NCBI GenBank assembly: GCA_002309615.1 | Contig: DBXT01000053.1 | Location: forward strand, 1 to 45,786 | DNA length: 45,786 nucleotides | DNA from: Bacteroidales bacterium UBA1205 | GTDB taxonomy: Bacteria; Bacteroidota; Bacteroidia; Bacteroidales; WCHB1-69 | Reading direction: 5' to 3' | Part shown: positions 16,804 to 23,416 of the stretch, piece by piece | Position numbering within the stretch: position 1 is the stretch's first letter | Layout: every line of letters begins with the position of its first letter | Notes under the pieces: generated by a model | Seen by the model: the letters and a program-made list of their open reading frames with translations, nothing else | Told to the model about the DNA's origin: nothing | Databases searched by the model: none | Made by a program: the position numbers and the translations under genes

Positions 16804-18327
16804 ATGAAAAAGTTATTTTTATTAGCTGCTGGAATTATGATAGCAGTGGGAGTGAATGCCCAAACATTGCCTACGCAAGGTCAAAGCCAACGTACCCCTA
16901 ATGCTACTAGAGAATTCCAAAAACAAGTGCAAATGCCGGTTCGCACCATTATGGCAAATCCTACTGCAAGCACTAACGAAGTAAAAGACGTGTTTGCTCA
17001 CAAAACAACTTATGAAAAATTAGGTTGGTTATCTTCTTATTCTTATGGTATTAACTTTGCCGGTTCCGAAAATTTGGAATGGAAAGGTGCAGAAATTGAT
17101 TTGTTCCCTGATAGTTTGGCAATAGTTGATGCATGGTATATTACCGATGAAGAAAGATGGTCTGCAAGTCATGCTTCTCTCCACAAAACCGGTTTTACCT
17201 TTGACCCTATGAGTTTTGCTTTTGACGATGAATGGGAAACTCCTTTGTTCGGTTCTGTAGAAGAAATGGAAGGCGATGGTATGAAATTAAAAACCCGCAC
17301 CCATAATCCTTATAGAGTGGACTCATTGATGATACGTTTTGATTACATTGCCGGTCCCGAAAAAGATACCGTATTGTTAGAAGGCCCTTATACTCCTGAT
17401 ACCGTACGTGTATACATGGTACAATATCCTATCTATCAAAAAGGTCGTCCCGGTATTAATGAAGATTACAGATGGTTGCATTATGTTTCCACAGGTGTAG
17501 GTTTGGTATTGCCGGCAGCTGAATTTGTAAAAGATGCATCAGCTAAAGGTAGCGCTACCCGTTTACAATCAGCAAAATTGAAAACATACGATTATATTTT
17601 GGATCCTTATACCGATACTACCAATAGTTCATTAGGTATGGTAGGCTGGAGAGGTCGTTATGTAGATTTAGGCGAAGGTTATGAAGTAGAAGCCGGTAAT
17701 GTATTATGTGTAATGATGGAATATTTGCCCGGTTATGATTATGACTTGGACGATACTTTAGCCGTAACCAGATATAACCAACAATCTGAAGAATTCCTCA
17801 GCAAAGAAACCAGAGTAAGTACATTTGCCGTTCCTGCTTGTAACTATAGAGATGCAGATGGTACCTCTCAATTTGATTGGTTGAATGACCAAGGTGGTGG
17901 TTCCAACTGTCGTTTAATGGAAGACAATGATGTTCGTTATAATTTGCTTGACGAAGAAAATTTAATGGCAGGATATTATGTGAATTACTATTATGCAATG
18001 CCTATGATGGTGTTCTGCTTGTCAGTAGGTGATGACGAATTGGTAGTAGTGGATACTACTATTATAGATTCTTCTAGCGTATTTGAATCAAGCGTATTGG
18101 TAAACAGTGTATATCCTAATCCTGCTAAAGATCAAATTACCATTAGTTTGGCAAATGACGGAAACGCAGTAGCCATACTCTATAATTTGGTTGGACAAGA
18201 AGTGAAAAGAGTGGATTTAACCGCTCCGGTAAACACTATAGATGTTGCTGATTTATCCAAAGGATTATATATGTTAAAAGTAAATCAAGGAGGCGTATCG
18301 CAAACGGTAAAAATTACCAAGCGATAA
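16804..18327 (+). CDS. Secreted protein with T9SS type A sorting domain (507 aa)
   Basis: A signal peptide (residues 1–20, ending GVNAQ) exports the protein. The last 74 residues (about 434–507) form a type A sorting domain: VNSVYPNPAKDQ, ILYNLVGQEV and GLYMLKVNQGG before the basic end KITKR, which directs passage through the type IX secretion system and usually attachment to the cell surface. The central 400 residues are rich in Asp, Tyr and Trp (DFDPMSFAFDDEWETP-like stretches) and match no family I recognise, so its role outside the cell is unknown. It has its own promoter and terminator, so it is transcribed alone. Confidence 0.85.
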   Translation: MKKLFLLAAGIMIAVGVNAQTLPTQGQSQRTPNATREFQKQVQMPVRTIMANPTASTNEVKDVFAHKTTYEKLGWLSSYSYGINFAGSENLEWKGAEIDLFPDSLAIVDAWYITDEERWSASHASLHKTGFTFDPMSFAFDDEWETPLFGSVEEMEGDGMKLKTRTHNPYRVDSLMIRFDYIAGPEKDTVLLEGPYTPDTVRVYMVQYPIYQKGRPGINEDYRWLHYVSTGVGLVLPAAEFVKDASAKGSATRLQSAKLKTYDYILDPYTDTTNSSLGMVGWRGRYVDLGEGYEVEAGNVLCVMMEYLPGYDYDLDDTLAVTRYNQQSEEFLSKETRVSTFAVPACNYRDADGTSQFDWLNDQGGGSNCRLMEDNDVRYNLLDEENLMAGYYVNYYYAMPMMVFCLSVGDDELVVVDTTIIDSSSVFESSVLVNSVYPNPAKDQITISLANDGNAVAILYNLVGQEVKRVDLTAPVNTIDVADLSKGLYMLKVNQGGVSQTVKITKR

Positions 18328-18344
18328 TCTCTTTCAGTCAAGAT

Positions 18345-18372
18345 AAAAAAGGAGGGTTTCCCCTCCTTTTTT
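18345..18372 (+). terminator. Terminator after the T9SS type A cargo gene
   Basis: The stem AAAAAAGGAGGG with CCCTCCTTTTTT closes a four-base loop and runs into T. Confidence 0.85.
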
Positions 18373-18433
18373 TATTTTTGTTGTTGCGGAGAAAAAAAAT
18401 ATTAAAAAGTGTGTGGGGTAATAAAAAAAATGT

Positions 18434-18441
18434 TACCTTTG
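18434..18441 (+). promoter_or_regulatory. Promoter -7 box (TACCTTTG) for rpsU
   Basis: TACCTTTG followed by CACCC, 53 bases before the ATG of rpsU, in an A-rich context typical of strong promoters here. Confidence 0.7.
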
Positions 18442-18494
18442 CACCCTCAAAATTCACTATTTTTTATAATTAACAAAAGAAAGAGGTATTATTT

Positions 18495-18689
18495 ATGATT
18501 GTTGTCCCGATTAAGGAAGGTGAAAACGTTGAAAGAGCGTTGAAGAAATTAAAACGTAAATTTGAAAAAACAGGTGTTGTAAGAGAACTTAGAGCACGTC
18601 AAAAATTCACCAAAAAATCCGTAATTTTGAGAGAACAAAAACGCAAAGCTATCTACGTACAGCAATTGCGTGCAAAAGAAGAAGAATAA
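18495..18689 (+). CDS. rpsU: 30S ribosomal protein bS21
   Basis: A small-subunit protein near the anti-Shine-Dalgarno end of 16S rRNA. The 64 residues start MIVVPIKEGENVERALKKLKRK and continue with the basic helix ELRARQKFTKKSVILREQKRKA, as in the family. Bacteroidetes S21 occupies a site where it helps hide the anti-Shine-Dalgarno, which fits the lack of strong ribosome sites in most genes of this window. It has its own promoter and is followed directly by a recombinase gene, as in related genomes. Confidence 0.96.
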   Translation: MIVVPIKEGENVERALKKLKRKFEKTGVVRELRARQKFTKKSVILREQKRKAIYVQQLRAKEEE

Positions 18690-18724
18690 AATTATTTTTT
18701 TGTTCTTTTTTCAAAAAAAAATGT

Positions 18725-18732
18725 TATCTTTG
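18725..18732 (+). promoter_or_regulatory. Promoter -7 box (TATCTTTG) for the Xer-type recombinase gene
   Basis: TATCTTTG begins 4 bases after an ATG at 18721 in the same frame as the recombinase. Transcription from here would exclude starts at 18670 and 18721 and favours the ATG at 18760. Confidence 0.6.
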
Positions 18733-18759
18733 GAGCATTCAAAGGATAGCATTTTTTTT

Positions 18760-19677
18760 ATGGATATCGTGCAAGCATTTTTACAGTATCTGGAGGATGA
18801 AAATAAATATTCTAAGCTTACTATCAGCGAGTACGGTCGCGATGTACAGCAATATGAAGATTTTTTAAAGTTTCATCATACCGATATATCCAATGCAGAA
18901 GTGAAGGAAATACGCTTGTGGATATCCGATTTAGCCTTACAAGGTGTTTCACCCCGAAGCATACATCGCAAGATGTCGTCTTTGCATAGTTTGTATCATT
19001 ATCTGGAGTTGCAAGGAACGGTAGCGGAAAATTGGGTCGAAAGGGTGTTGCAGCCCAAGGTGTCTCAGCGGTTACCCTTGTTTTTTTCAGAAAGTGAAAT
19101 GGATAATTTGTTTGAGATAATAGATTTTGAGCCTACCTTTGAAGGCATTAGAGACAGGTTACTATTGGAATTGTTATATTCCACGGGTATGCGTTGCAGC
19201 GAGTTGATGGGTTTGAAACACAGCGATGTGGATTATTCCGGAGCTTCTATTCGTATTTTAGGAAAGAGAAATAAGGTAAGAATAGTTCCGTTAGCGCCGC
19301 TTGTTGCACAATTTTTGGAGGATTATACAGAGGCAAAGCGTCAAAAATTCGGTTCTGTGAATAATGGTGATGTGTTATTGCTCACTTCCGAAGGCAAGCC
19401 GATGTATAGAAAATTGGTATATAGAATAGTAAGAAAATATACAGATAAAGTGTCCGTATTATCCAAGCGTAGTCCGCATATTATCAGGCATACGTTCGCA
19501 ACACATCTGCTCAACAACGGGGCGGATATCAATGCGATAAAAAGCATCTTGGGGCATTCGTCCCTAGCCTCTACGCAGGTGTATACGCACACATCGATTT
19601 CACAGTTAAAACAAACGTATAATCAGGCTCATCCGCGAGCCTTAAAAAAAGGAGGAAATTATGATAGTAAACATTAA
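18760..19677 (+). CDS. Tyrosine recombinase, XerC/XerD type (305 aa)
   Basis: A site-specific DNA recombinase. The N-terminal SAM-like arm-binding domain (about 1–85, with FLQYLEDENKYSKLTISEY) is followed by the catalytic domain, with Arg145 in STGMRCSEL, a Lys in GKRNKVRIVPL, HIIRHTFATHLL (His-x-x-Arg), LGHSSLAST and the nucleophile Tyr275 in QVYTH. The size and ending match Xer proteins that resolve chromosome dimers. I cannot tell XerC from XerD or a third paralogue. The start at 18760 (MDIVQAFLQYL) is chosen from the promoter position. Its end overlaps the start of hpf by 17 bases, so the two are co-transcribed. Confidence 0.9.
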   Translation: MDIVQAFLQYLEDENKYSKLTISEYGRDVQQYEDFLKFHHTDISNAEVKEIRLWISDLALQGVSPRSIHRKMSSLHSLYHYLELQGTVAENWVERVLQPKVSQRLPLFFSESEMDNLFEIIDFEPTFEGIRDRLLLELLYSTGMRCSELMGLKHSDVDYSGASIRILGKRNKVRIVPLAPLVAQFLEDYTEAKRQKFGSVNNGDVLLLTSEGKPMYRKLVYRIVRKYTDKVSVLSKRSPHIIRHTFATHLLNNGADINAIKSILGHSSLASTQVYTHTSISQLKQTYNQAHPRALKKGGNYDSKH

Positions 19678-19951
19678 ATCAGTACACTTTAAAGCAGACA
19701 AAGCGTTGGAAACATTTATCACCGACAAATTGAACAAAATAGATAAACTCTATGATGGTATAGTAGGCAGTGATGTGGTGCTAAAATTAGACAACACCGA
19801 CAAACCGGAAAACAAAATAGCCGAAATTCGTTTGAAAATAAAGGGCAATGATTTAATGGCAGCCAAACAATGCAAGTCATTTGAAGAAGCATCGGATATG
19901 GCAATTAGTGCTATAAAGAAACAATTGGAAAAAGTAAAAGACAAAAAATAA
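19661..19951 (+). CDS. hpf: Ribosome hibernation promoting factor, short form (96 aa)
   Basis: Binds the decoding region of idle ribosomes during slow growth. The 96 residues contain the family beta-alpha pattern: IKSVHFKADKALETFITDKLNKIDKLYD, VVLKLD, IAEIRLKIKGNDLMAAKQ, then FEEASDMAISAIKKQLEKVKDKK. The long form's C-terminal dimerisation tail is absent, as in other Bacteroidetes. The gene starts inside the end of the recombinase gene with AAAGGAGG 5 bases before its ATG, one of the few strong ribosome sites in this window. That suits translation in the middle of an overlapping reading frame. Confidence 0.93.
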   Translation: MIVNIKSVHFKADKALETFITDKLNKIDKLYDGIVGSDVVLKLDNTDKPENKIAEIRLKIKGNDLMAAKQCKSFEEASDMAISAIKKQLEKVKDKK

Positions 19952-19992
19952 TTTTAATGCATAAAGAGTGCATTTAGTATTAAAAAATATGT

Positions 19993-20000
19993 TATCTTTG
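19993..20000 (+). promoter_or_regulatory. Promoter -7 box (TATCTTTG) for the TonB-C-domain gene
   Basis: TATCTTTG followed by CAACTTC, 29 bases before the ATG at 20030. Confidence 0.65.
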
Positions 20001-20029
20001 CAACTTCAATAAAAAAACAAGAAGAGATT

Positions 20030-20440
20030 ATGAAAGTCGTAAAAATGATAATGGTCACGATGATAGTGGCGTGGGTGGGAAACTCTTTTGCACAAGAGAT
20101 TATTCCGAACAACAAGCCCAAAAGTCAGTTTGATGTAAATTATACTACATCACAACAAGAAGCTACCTTTGAAGGCGGATTGGAAGCAATGGTAAGTTAC
20201 ATTTCCACCAAAATAGTGATGCCTGAGAAAAAAGAAGGTAGAGTAGCTAATGCATTGGTAAGAGTGGTTATAGACAACGAAGGCAATGTGTCAGAAGTGG
20301 AAATGATGACAAGTGTCAATGCTGAAGTGGATAAAGCCTTGGTAGACGTTATAAAAGGTATGCCGAAGTGGACTCCCGCTAAAGTAAACGGCGAAGCTGT
20401 TTTATCAGAGCAAATCATTAGTTACGAAATAAAATATTAA
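20030..20440 (+). CDS. Secreted TonB C-terminal-domain protein (136 aa)
   Basis: A signal peptide (residues 1–21, ending NSFAQ) is followed by a TonB C-terminal fold at about 50–136, with GGLEAMVSYISTKIVMPE, a conserved strand VRVVIDNEGNVSEVEM, and MPKWTPAKVNGEAV near the end. Without the membrane anchor and proline-rich rod of true TonB it is unlikely to energise outer-membrane receptors directly. Such small periplasmic relatives are numerous in Bacteroidetes and of unknown function. It is a monocistronic unit with its own promoter and a strong terminator. Confidence 0.8.
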   Translation: MKVVKMIMVTMIVAWVGNSFAQEIIPNNKPKSQFDVNYTTSQQEATFEGGLEAMVSYISTKIVMPEKKEGRVANALVRVVIDNEGNVSEVEMMTSVNAEVDKALVDVIKGMPKWTPAKVNGEAVLSEQIISYEIKY

Positions 20441-20453
20441 TAATATTCACACA

Positions 20454-20502
20454 AAAAAACATCATCAGCATGCTTATAATTATAAGTGTGCTGGTGTTTT
20501 TT
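20454..20502 (+). terminator. Terminator after the TonB-C-domain gene
   Basis: A long stem centred near 20480 (CAGCATGCTTATAAT with ATTATAAGTGTGCTG, including G·U pairs) is followed by six T at 20497–20502, only 11 bases before the next ATG at 20513. Confidence 0.75.
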
Positions 20503-20512
20503 GCTATAAATA

Positions 20513-21754
20513 ATGAGCGAGTACGATATACAAGTTATCAAGCAACGATATAATATTATAGGTACGTCGGTAAAATTGGACAGGGCTATAGAAATAGCTT
20601 TGCAGGTGGCGGCAACCGATTTAACCGTGCTTATTTTGGGTGAAAGCGGAGTGGGAAAAGAGAATTTTCCTAAAATAATTCATGCCAATAGTGCTCGCAA
20701 ACACAATAGTTATATTGCCGTAAATTGCGGAGCTATCCCCGACGGCACCATAGATTCGGAATTGTTCGGACATGAAAAAGGTTCGTTCACGGGAGCAACG
20801 GAGGCGAGGAAAGGTTATTTTGAACAATTGGACGGAGGGACCATCTTTTTGGATGAGGTAGCGGAATTGCCCATGGGTACGCAAGCAAGGTTGTTGCGCG
20901 TATTGGAATCGGGAGAATTTATTAAAGTGGGTTCGTCCAAAGTGCAAAAAACCAATGTCAGGGTAGTAGCAGCCACCAATGTGAATTTGTCGGAAGCTGT
21001 GGCTTCCGGCCGTTTCCGAGAGGATTTGTATTATAGGCTCAATATAGTCCCCATATACATTCCTCCATTGAGAGAAAGACAAGAAGATATTCCTTTACTA
21101 TTCAAAAAATTCGCTTCCGATTTTTCGGCACGTTATCACATGCCGACTATTTCGTTGGATGCGGGAGCGGAACAAATGTTGAGGCAATATGCTTTTCCGG
21201 GCAATGTGCGACAATTGAAAAACATGGTAGAGCAGCTATCCGTTATAGAAGAAAATCGTAATATCACCGCCAAAGTATTGGAAAAATATATTCCCAACAG
21301 CGTAACATCCATGGTGCATGTGGTGCCGGATCGTACGGGTAAAAAAATGGATATGACTTTTGAACATGAGCTTATTTTCAAATTTTTGGCGGACATGCAG
21401 CGAGATATCAATGATTTAAAATCGCAAATAGCCAAAATGCGTAATGAAGATGTGCCGTTGCGGGTAGGTTCTATTGCCGAGACCAAGAATTTGTTGATGA
21501 ATAGAAACAATAATGTGGATATAGTGGAAAAAGGCGACTATGATGAGGTGGAATTAACTGATTATGAAGAAGGAGAATCTAAGGTAGAAGAAGTAGCGAT
21601 GAGTAACACTCTTTCGTTGCAAGAACAAGAAAAAGAAATGATAATAAAAGCTTTGAAAAAGAACAACGGAAAACGCAAAGATACCGCTAAAGACTTGGGG
21701 ATATCAGAACGCACTTTATACCGAAAACTGATAGAATACGATTTAAACAAATGA
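20513..21754 (+). CDS. Sigma-54-dependent transcriptional activator (413 aa)
   Basis: An enhancer-binding AAA+ protein that opens promoters held by sigma-54 RNA polymerase. There is no receiver or GAF domain in front; the ATPase begins almost at once. Walker A is GESGVGKE (about 43–50), the sigma-54-contacting loop is GSFTGA in place of GAFTGA, Walker B is GGTIFLDEVAEL, and the arginine-finger region is FREDLYYRLN. A linker rich in acidic residues (about 300–355) leads to a Fis-type helix-turn-helix (RKDTAKDLGISERTLYRKL) at the end. It heads the operon with lptE, a TPR-like gene and secG, a conserved arrangement in Bacteroidetes. Its last four bases overlap the lptE start. Target promoters are unknown. 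Confidence 0.93.
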   Translation: MSEYDIQVIKQRYNIIGTSVKLDRAIEIALQVAATDLTVLILGESGVGKENFPKIIHANSARKHNSYIAVNCGAIPDGTIDSELFGHEKGSFTGATEARKGYFEQLDGGTIFLDEVAELPMGTQARLLRVLESGEFIKVGSSKVQKTNVRVVAATNVNLSEAVASGRFREDLYYRLNIVPIYIPPLRERQEDIPLLFKKFASDFSARYHMPTISLDAGAEQMLRQYAFPGNVRQLKNMVEQLSVIEENRNITAKVLEKYIPNSVTSMVHVVPDRTGKKMDMTFEHELIFKFLADMQRDINDLKSQIAKMRNEDVPLRVGSIAETKNLLMNRNNNVDIVEKGDYDEVELTDYEEGESKVEEVAMSNTLSLQEQEKEMIIKALKKNNGKRKDTAKDLGISERTLYRKLIEYDLNK

Positions 21755-22257
21755 AAGCAAGTGCAAGGAGTATATTCTTTATGATGGTAAGCCTATTTAT
21801 GCTGTCATGTACTATTAAATACAGTGCTGTAGGCGTGGATATACCCGTTGAGGCTAAAACCATAGCCATAAAGCCTTTTGTAAATAATGCTTCATTGGTG
21901 AATTTGAAATTATCCAACGCCCTTACCACTCAATTAATAGATAAATTCACTAATTCAACCCGTTTGTCTGTGGTAAACAGCAAAGGAGATTTGTCTATAG
22001 AAGGAGAAATTACAAATTATGCAATAAGTTCAGTGGCGGTAGGTGCTGAAATGGCCACCATGAATCGGTTGACAATAGGAATTCGCATATCGTACATTAA
22101 TAAATATGATGAAGAAAAGTCGTGCGATAAAACATTCTCTCGTTATGTGGATTTTGACAGCAAACTGAACATCTCGCAAGTAGAAGATGCTCTGGTGAGC
22201 GAATTATGTGATGCTTTGGTGGATGATATTTTTTCGGCCACGGTAGGAAATTGGTAA
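21751..22257 (+). CDS. lptE: LPS assembly lipoprotein LptE
   Basis: The outer-membrane lipoprotein that plugs and helps fold LptD during lipopolysaccharide export. A lipoprotein signal ends in LFMLSC at about residue 23, followed by IKYSAVGVDIP and the strand-helix core typical of Bacteroidetes LptE: KTIAIKPFVNNASLVNLKLSN, LTTQLIDKFTNSTRL, and VEGE-like IEGEITNYAISSV. Length 168 fits. It overlaps the activator gene by four bases (ATGA), so the two are translationally coupled. No lptD is in the window. Confidence 0.85.
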   Translation: MKASARSIFFMMVSLFMLSCTIKYSAVGVDIPVEAKTIAIKPFVNNASLVNLKLSNALTTQLIDKFTNSTRLSVVNSKGDLSIEGEITNYAISSVAVGAEMATMNRLTIGIRISYINKYDEEKSCDKTFSRYVDFDSKLNISQVEDALVSELCDALVDDIFSATVGNW

Positions 22258-22261
22258 AAAT

Positions 22262-22912
22262 ATGATAGATAGCGTACATTTAGAACAATTACTAAAACAA
22301 AAAAGCGGAATATCCCAATCGGAATTGCAAACAGAATCGCAAAAATATCCGTATTGTGCATTGTTACGCTGGTTAGACAAAGATACGGATATAGCCGCAT
22401 TATCGGTGATGATACCTTATCGTCAACAATTATATGATCAGTATAAAGAATGTGCTTGCCAAGCAGCGGAACCCGATAAAAATATTCTATCTGCACCAAC
22501 TATAGAAACGGAACAAGTGTTGCAAGAAGCAGCTGCTGTTTCTGCCTCAGAAGCAGCTGTGAGTGATACGGAAGTATTGGAGAATGAAGAGGTTATGTTG
22601 GATAGCAAGCTTTCTTTGGATGAACTTATAGAACGCTATAACACCATGCCGCCCCCACGCTCCCGAATATCCATGAGCGAAGACGATGTATATGAAAACG
22701 ATTTGGTACATTATAAGGATTACGGGAAGAGTAGTTTACAAGAAAAGACCAATATAGTAAGCGAAACATTGGCAAAATTATATGAAAATCAAGGTGCCTA
22801 TGACAAGGCTTTGAAAATTTATGAGGTGTTAAGCAAAAATAATCCAGAAAAAAGTGGTATCTTTGCGTCTCGTATAGAAGAAATAAAAGTAAAGAAAAAT
22901 AAAATTAAATAA
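22262..22912 (+). CDS. TPR-like hypothetical protein of the lptE–secG operon (216 aa)
   Basis: A soluble protein with no signal peptide. The middle is acidic and low in complexity (EAAAVSASEAAVSDTEVLE), and the C-terminus contains one tetratricopeptide-like pair of helices: AKLYENQGAYDKALKIYEVLSKNNP, followed by a basic tail. Proteins of this kind occupy the same place between lptE and secG in many Bacteroidetes genomes, but no function is established. It starts 4 bases after lptE and ends one base before secG, so it is certainly in the operon. Confidence 0.75.
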   Translation: MIDSVHLEQLLKQKSGISQSELQTESQKYPYCALLRWLDKDTDIAALSVMIPYRQQLYDQYKECACQAAEPDKNILSAPTIETEQVLQEAAAVSASEAAVSDTEVLENEEVMLDSKLSLDELIERYNTMPPPRSRISMSEDDVYENDLVHYKDYGKSSLQEKTNIVSETLAKLYENQGAYDKALKIYEVLSKNNPEKSGIFASRIEEIKVKKNKIK

Positions 22913-22913
22913 A

Positions 22914-23270
22914 ATGTTATATACAATAATAATCATTCTGATAATTATAGCCTCAATATTATTGGGTTTGGTTGTGTTAATGCAAAATTCCAAAGGTGGT
23001 GGTTTGTCCTCTACGTTTTCGTCTTCCAACCAGATAATGGGAGTTAGAAAAACCACCGATTTTATGGAAAAAGCCACATGGACATTAGCTATTTTTATAG
23101 TGGTTTTGTGTTTTGTAACCAGTTTTATGGTAAATGCCAAACACAAACGTGTACAAGAAGAAGGCAGTAAAGCCACCCAAGCAAAATCGGCTGTTACCCT
23201 TCCTGCAGCAGCACCGGAAGCGCCTGCAACTGCATTGCCTACCACTGCACCCGAAACGGAGGAAGAGTAA
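22914..23270 (+). CDS. secG: Preprotein translocase subunit SecG
   Basis: A small inner-membrane subunit of the SecYEG channel that helps SecA push proteins across. Two membrane helices at about 2–22 and 57–77 flank the conserved cytosolic loop VLMQNSKGGGLSSTFSSSNQIMG. The tail beyond residue 85 is rich in Ala and Pro (LPAAAPEAPATALPTTAP), longer than in proteobacterial SecG but common in this phylum. Its gene closes the sigma-54 activator operon, and a terminator follows. Confidence 0.93.
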   Translation: MLYTIIIILIIIASILLGLVVLMQNSKGGGLSSTFSSSNQIMGVRKTTDFMEKATWTLAIFIVVLCFVTSFMVNAKHKRVQEEGSKATQAKSAVTLPAAAPEAPATALPTTAPETEEE

Positions 23271-23287
23271 AAAATGAATTATGATTT

Positions 23288-23328
23288 AAACAGACAATGG
23301 AAAATTTTTTCTCTTGTCTGTTTTTTTT
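23288..23328 (+). terminator. Terminator after secG
   Basis: AAACAGACAA (23288–23297) pairs with TTGTCTGTTT (23314–23323) and runs into a T-tract. Confidence 0.8.
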
Positions 23329-23416
23329 CATAAAAAAATGTGATATGAGGCAACAAAAGTGCAACAAATCGTATCATAGGAATAAAAAGAAGTGTTATTA
23401 ATTAAAAAAAAATAAT

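Noticed and set aside
18670..18759. Longer start for the tyrosine recombinase
   Set aside because: The extra residues are low-complexity (KKKNKIIFLFFFQKK) and a -7 promoter box lies inside them.
20621..21082. 153-codon minus-strand ORF opposite the sigma-54 activator
   Set aside because: It lies antisense to the conserved AAA+ core and has no motif of its own.
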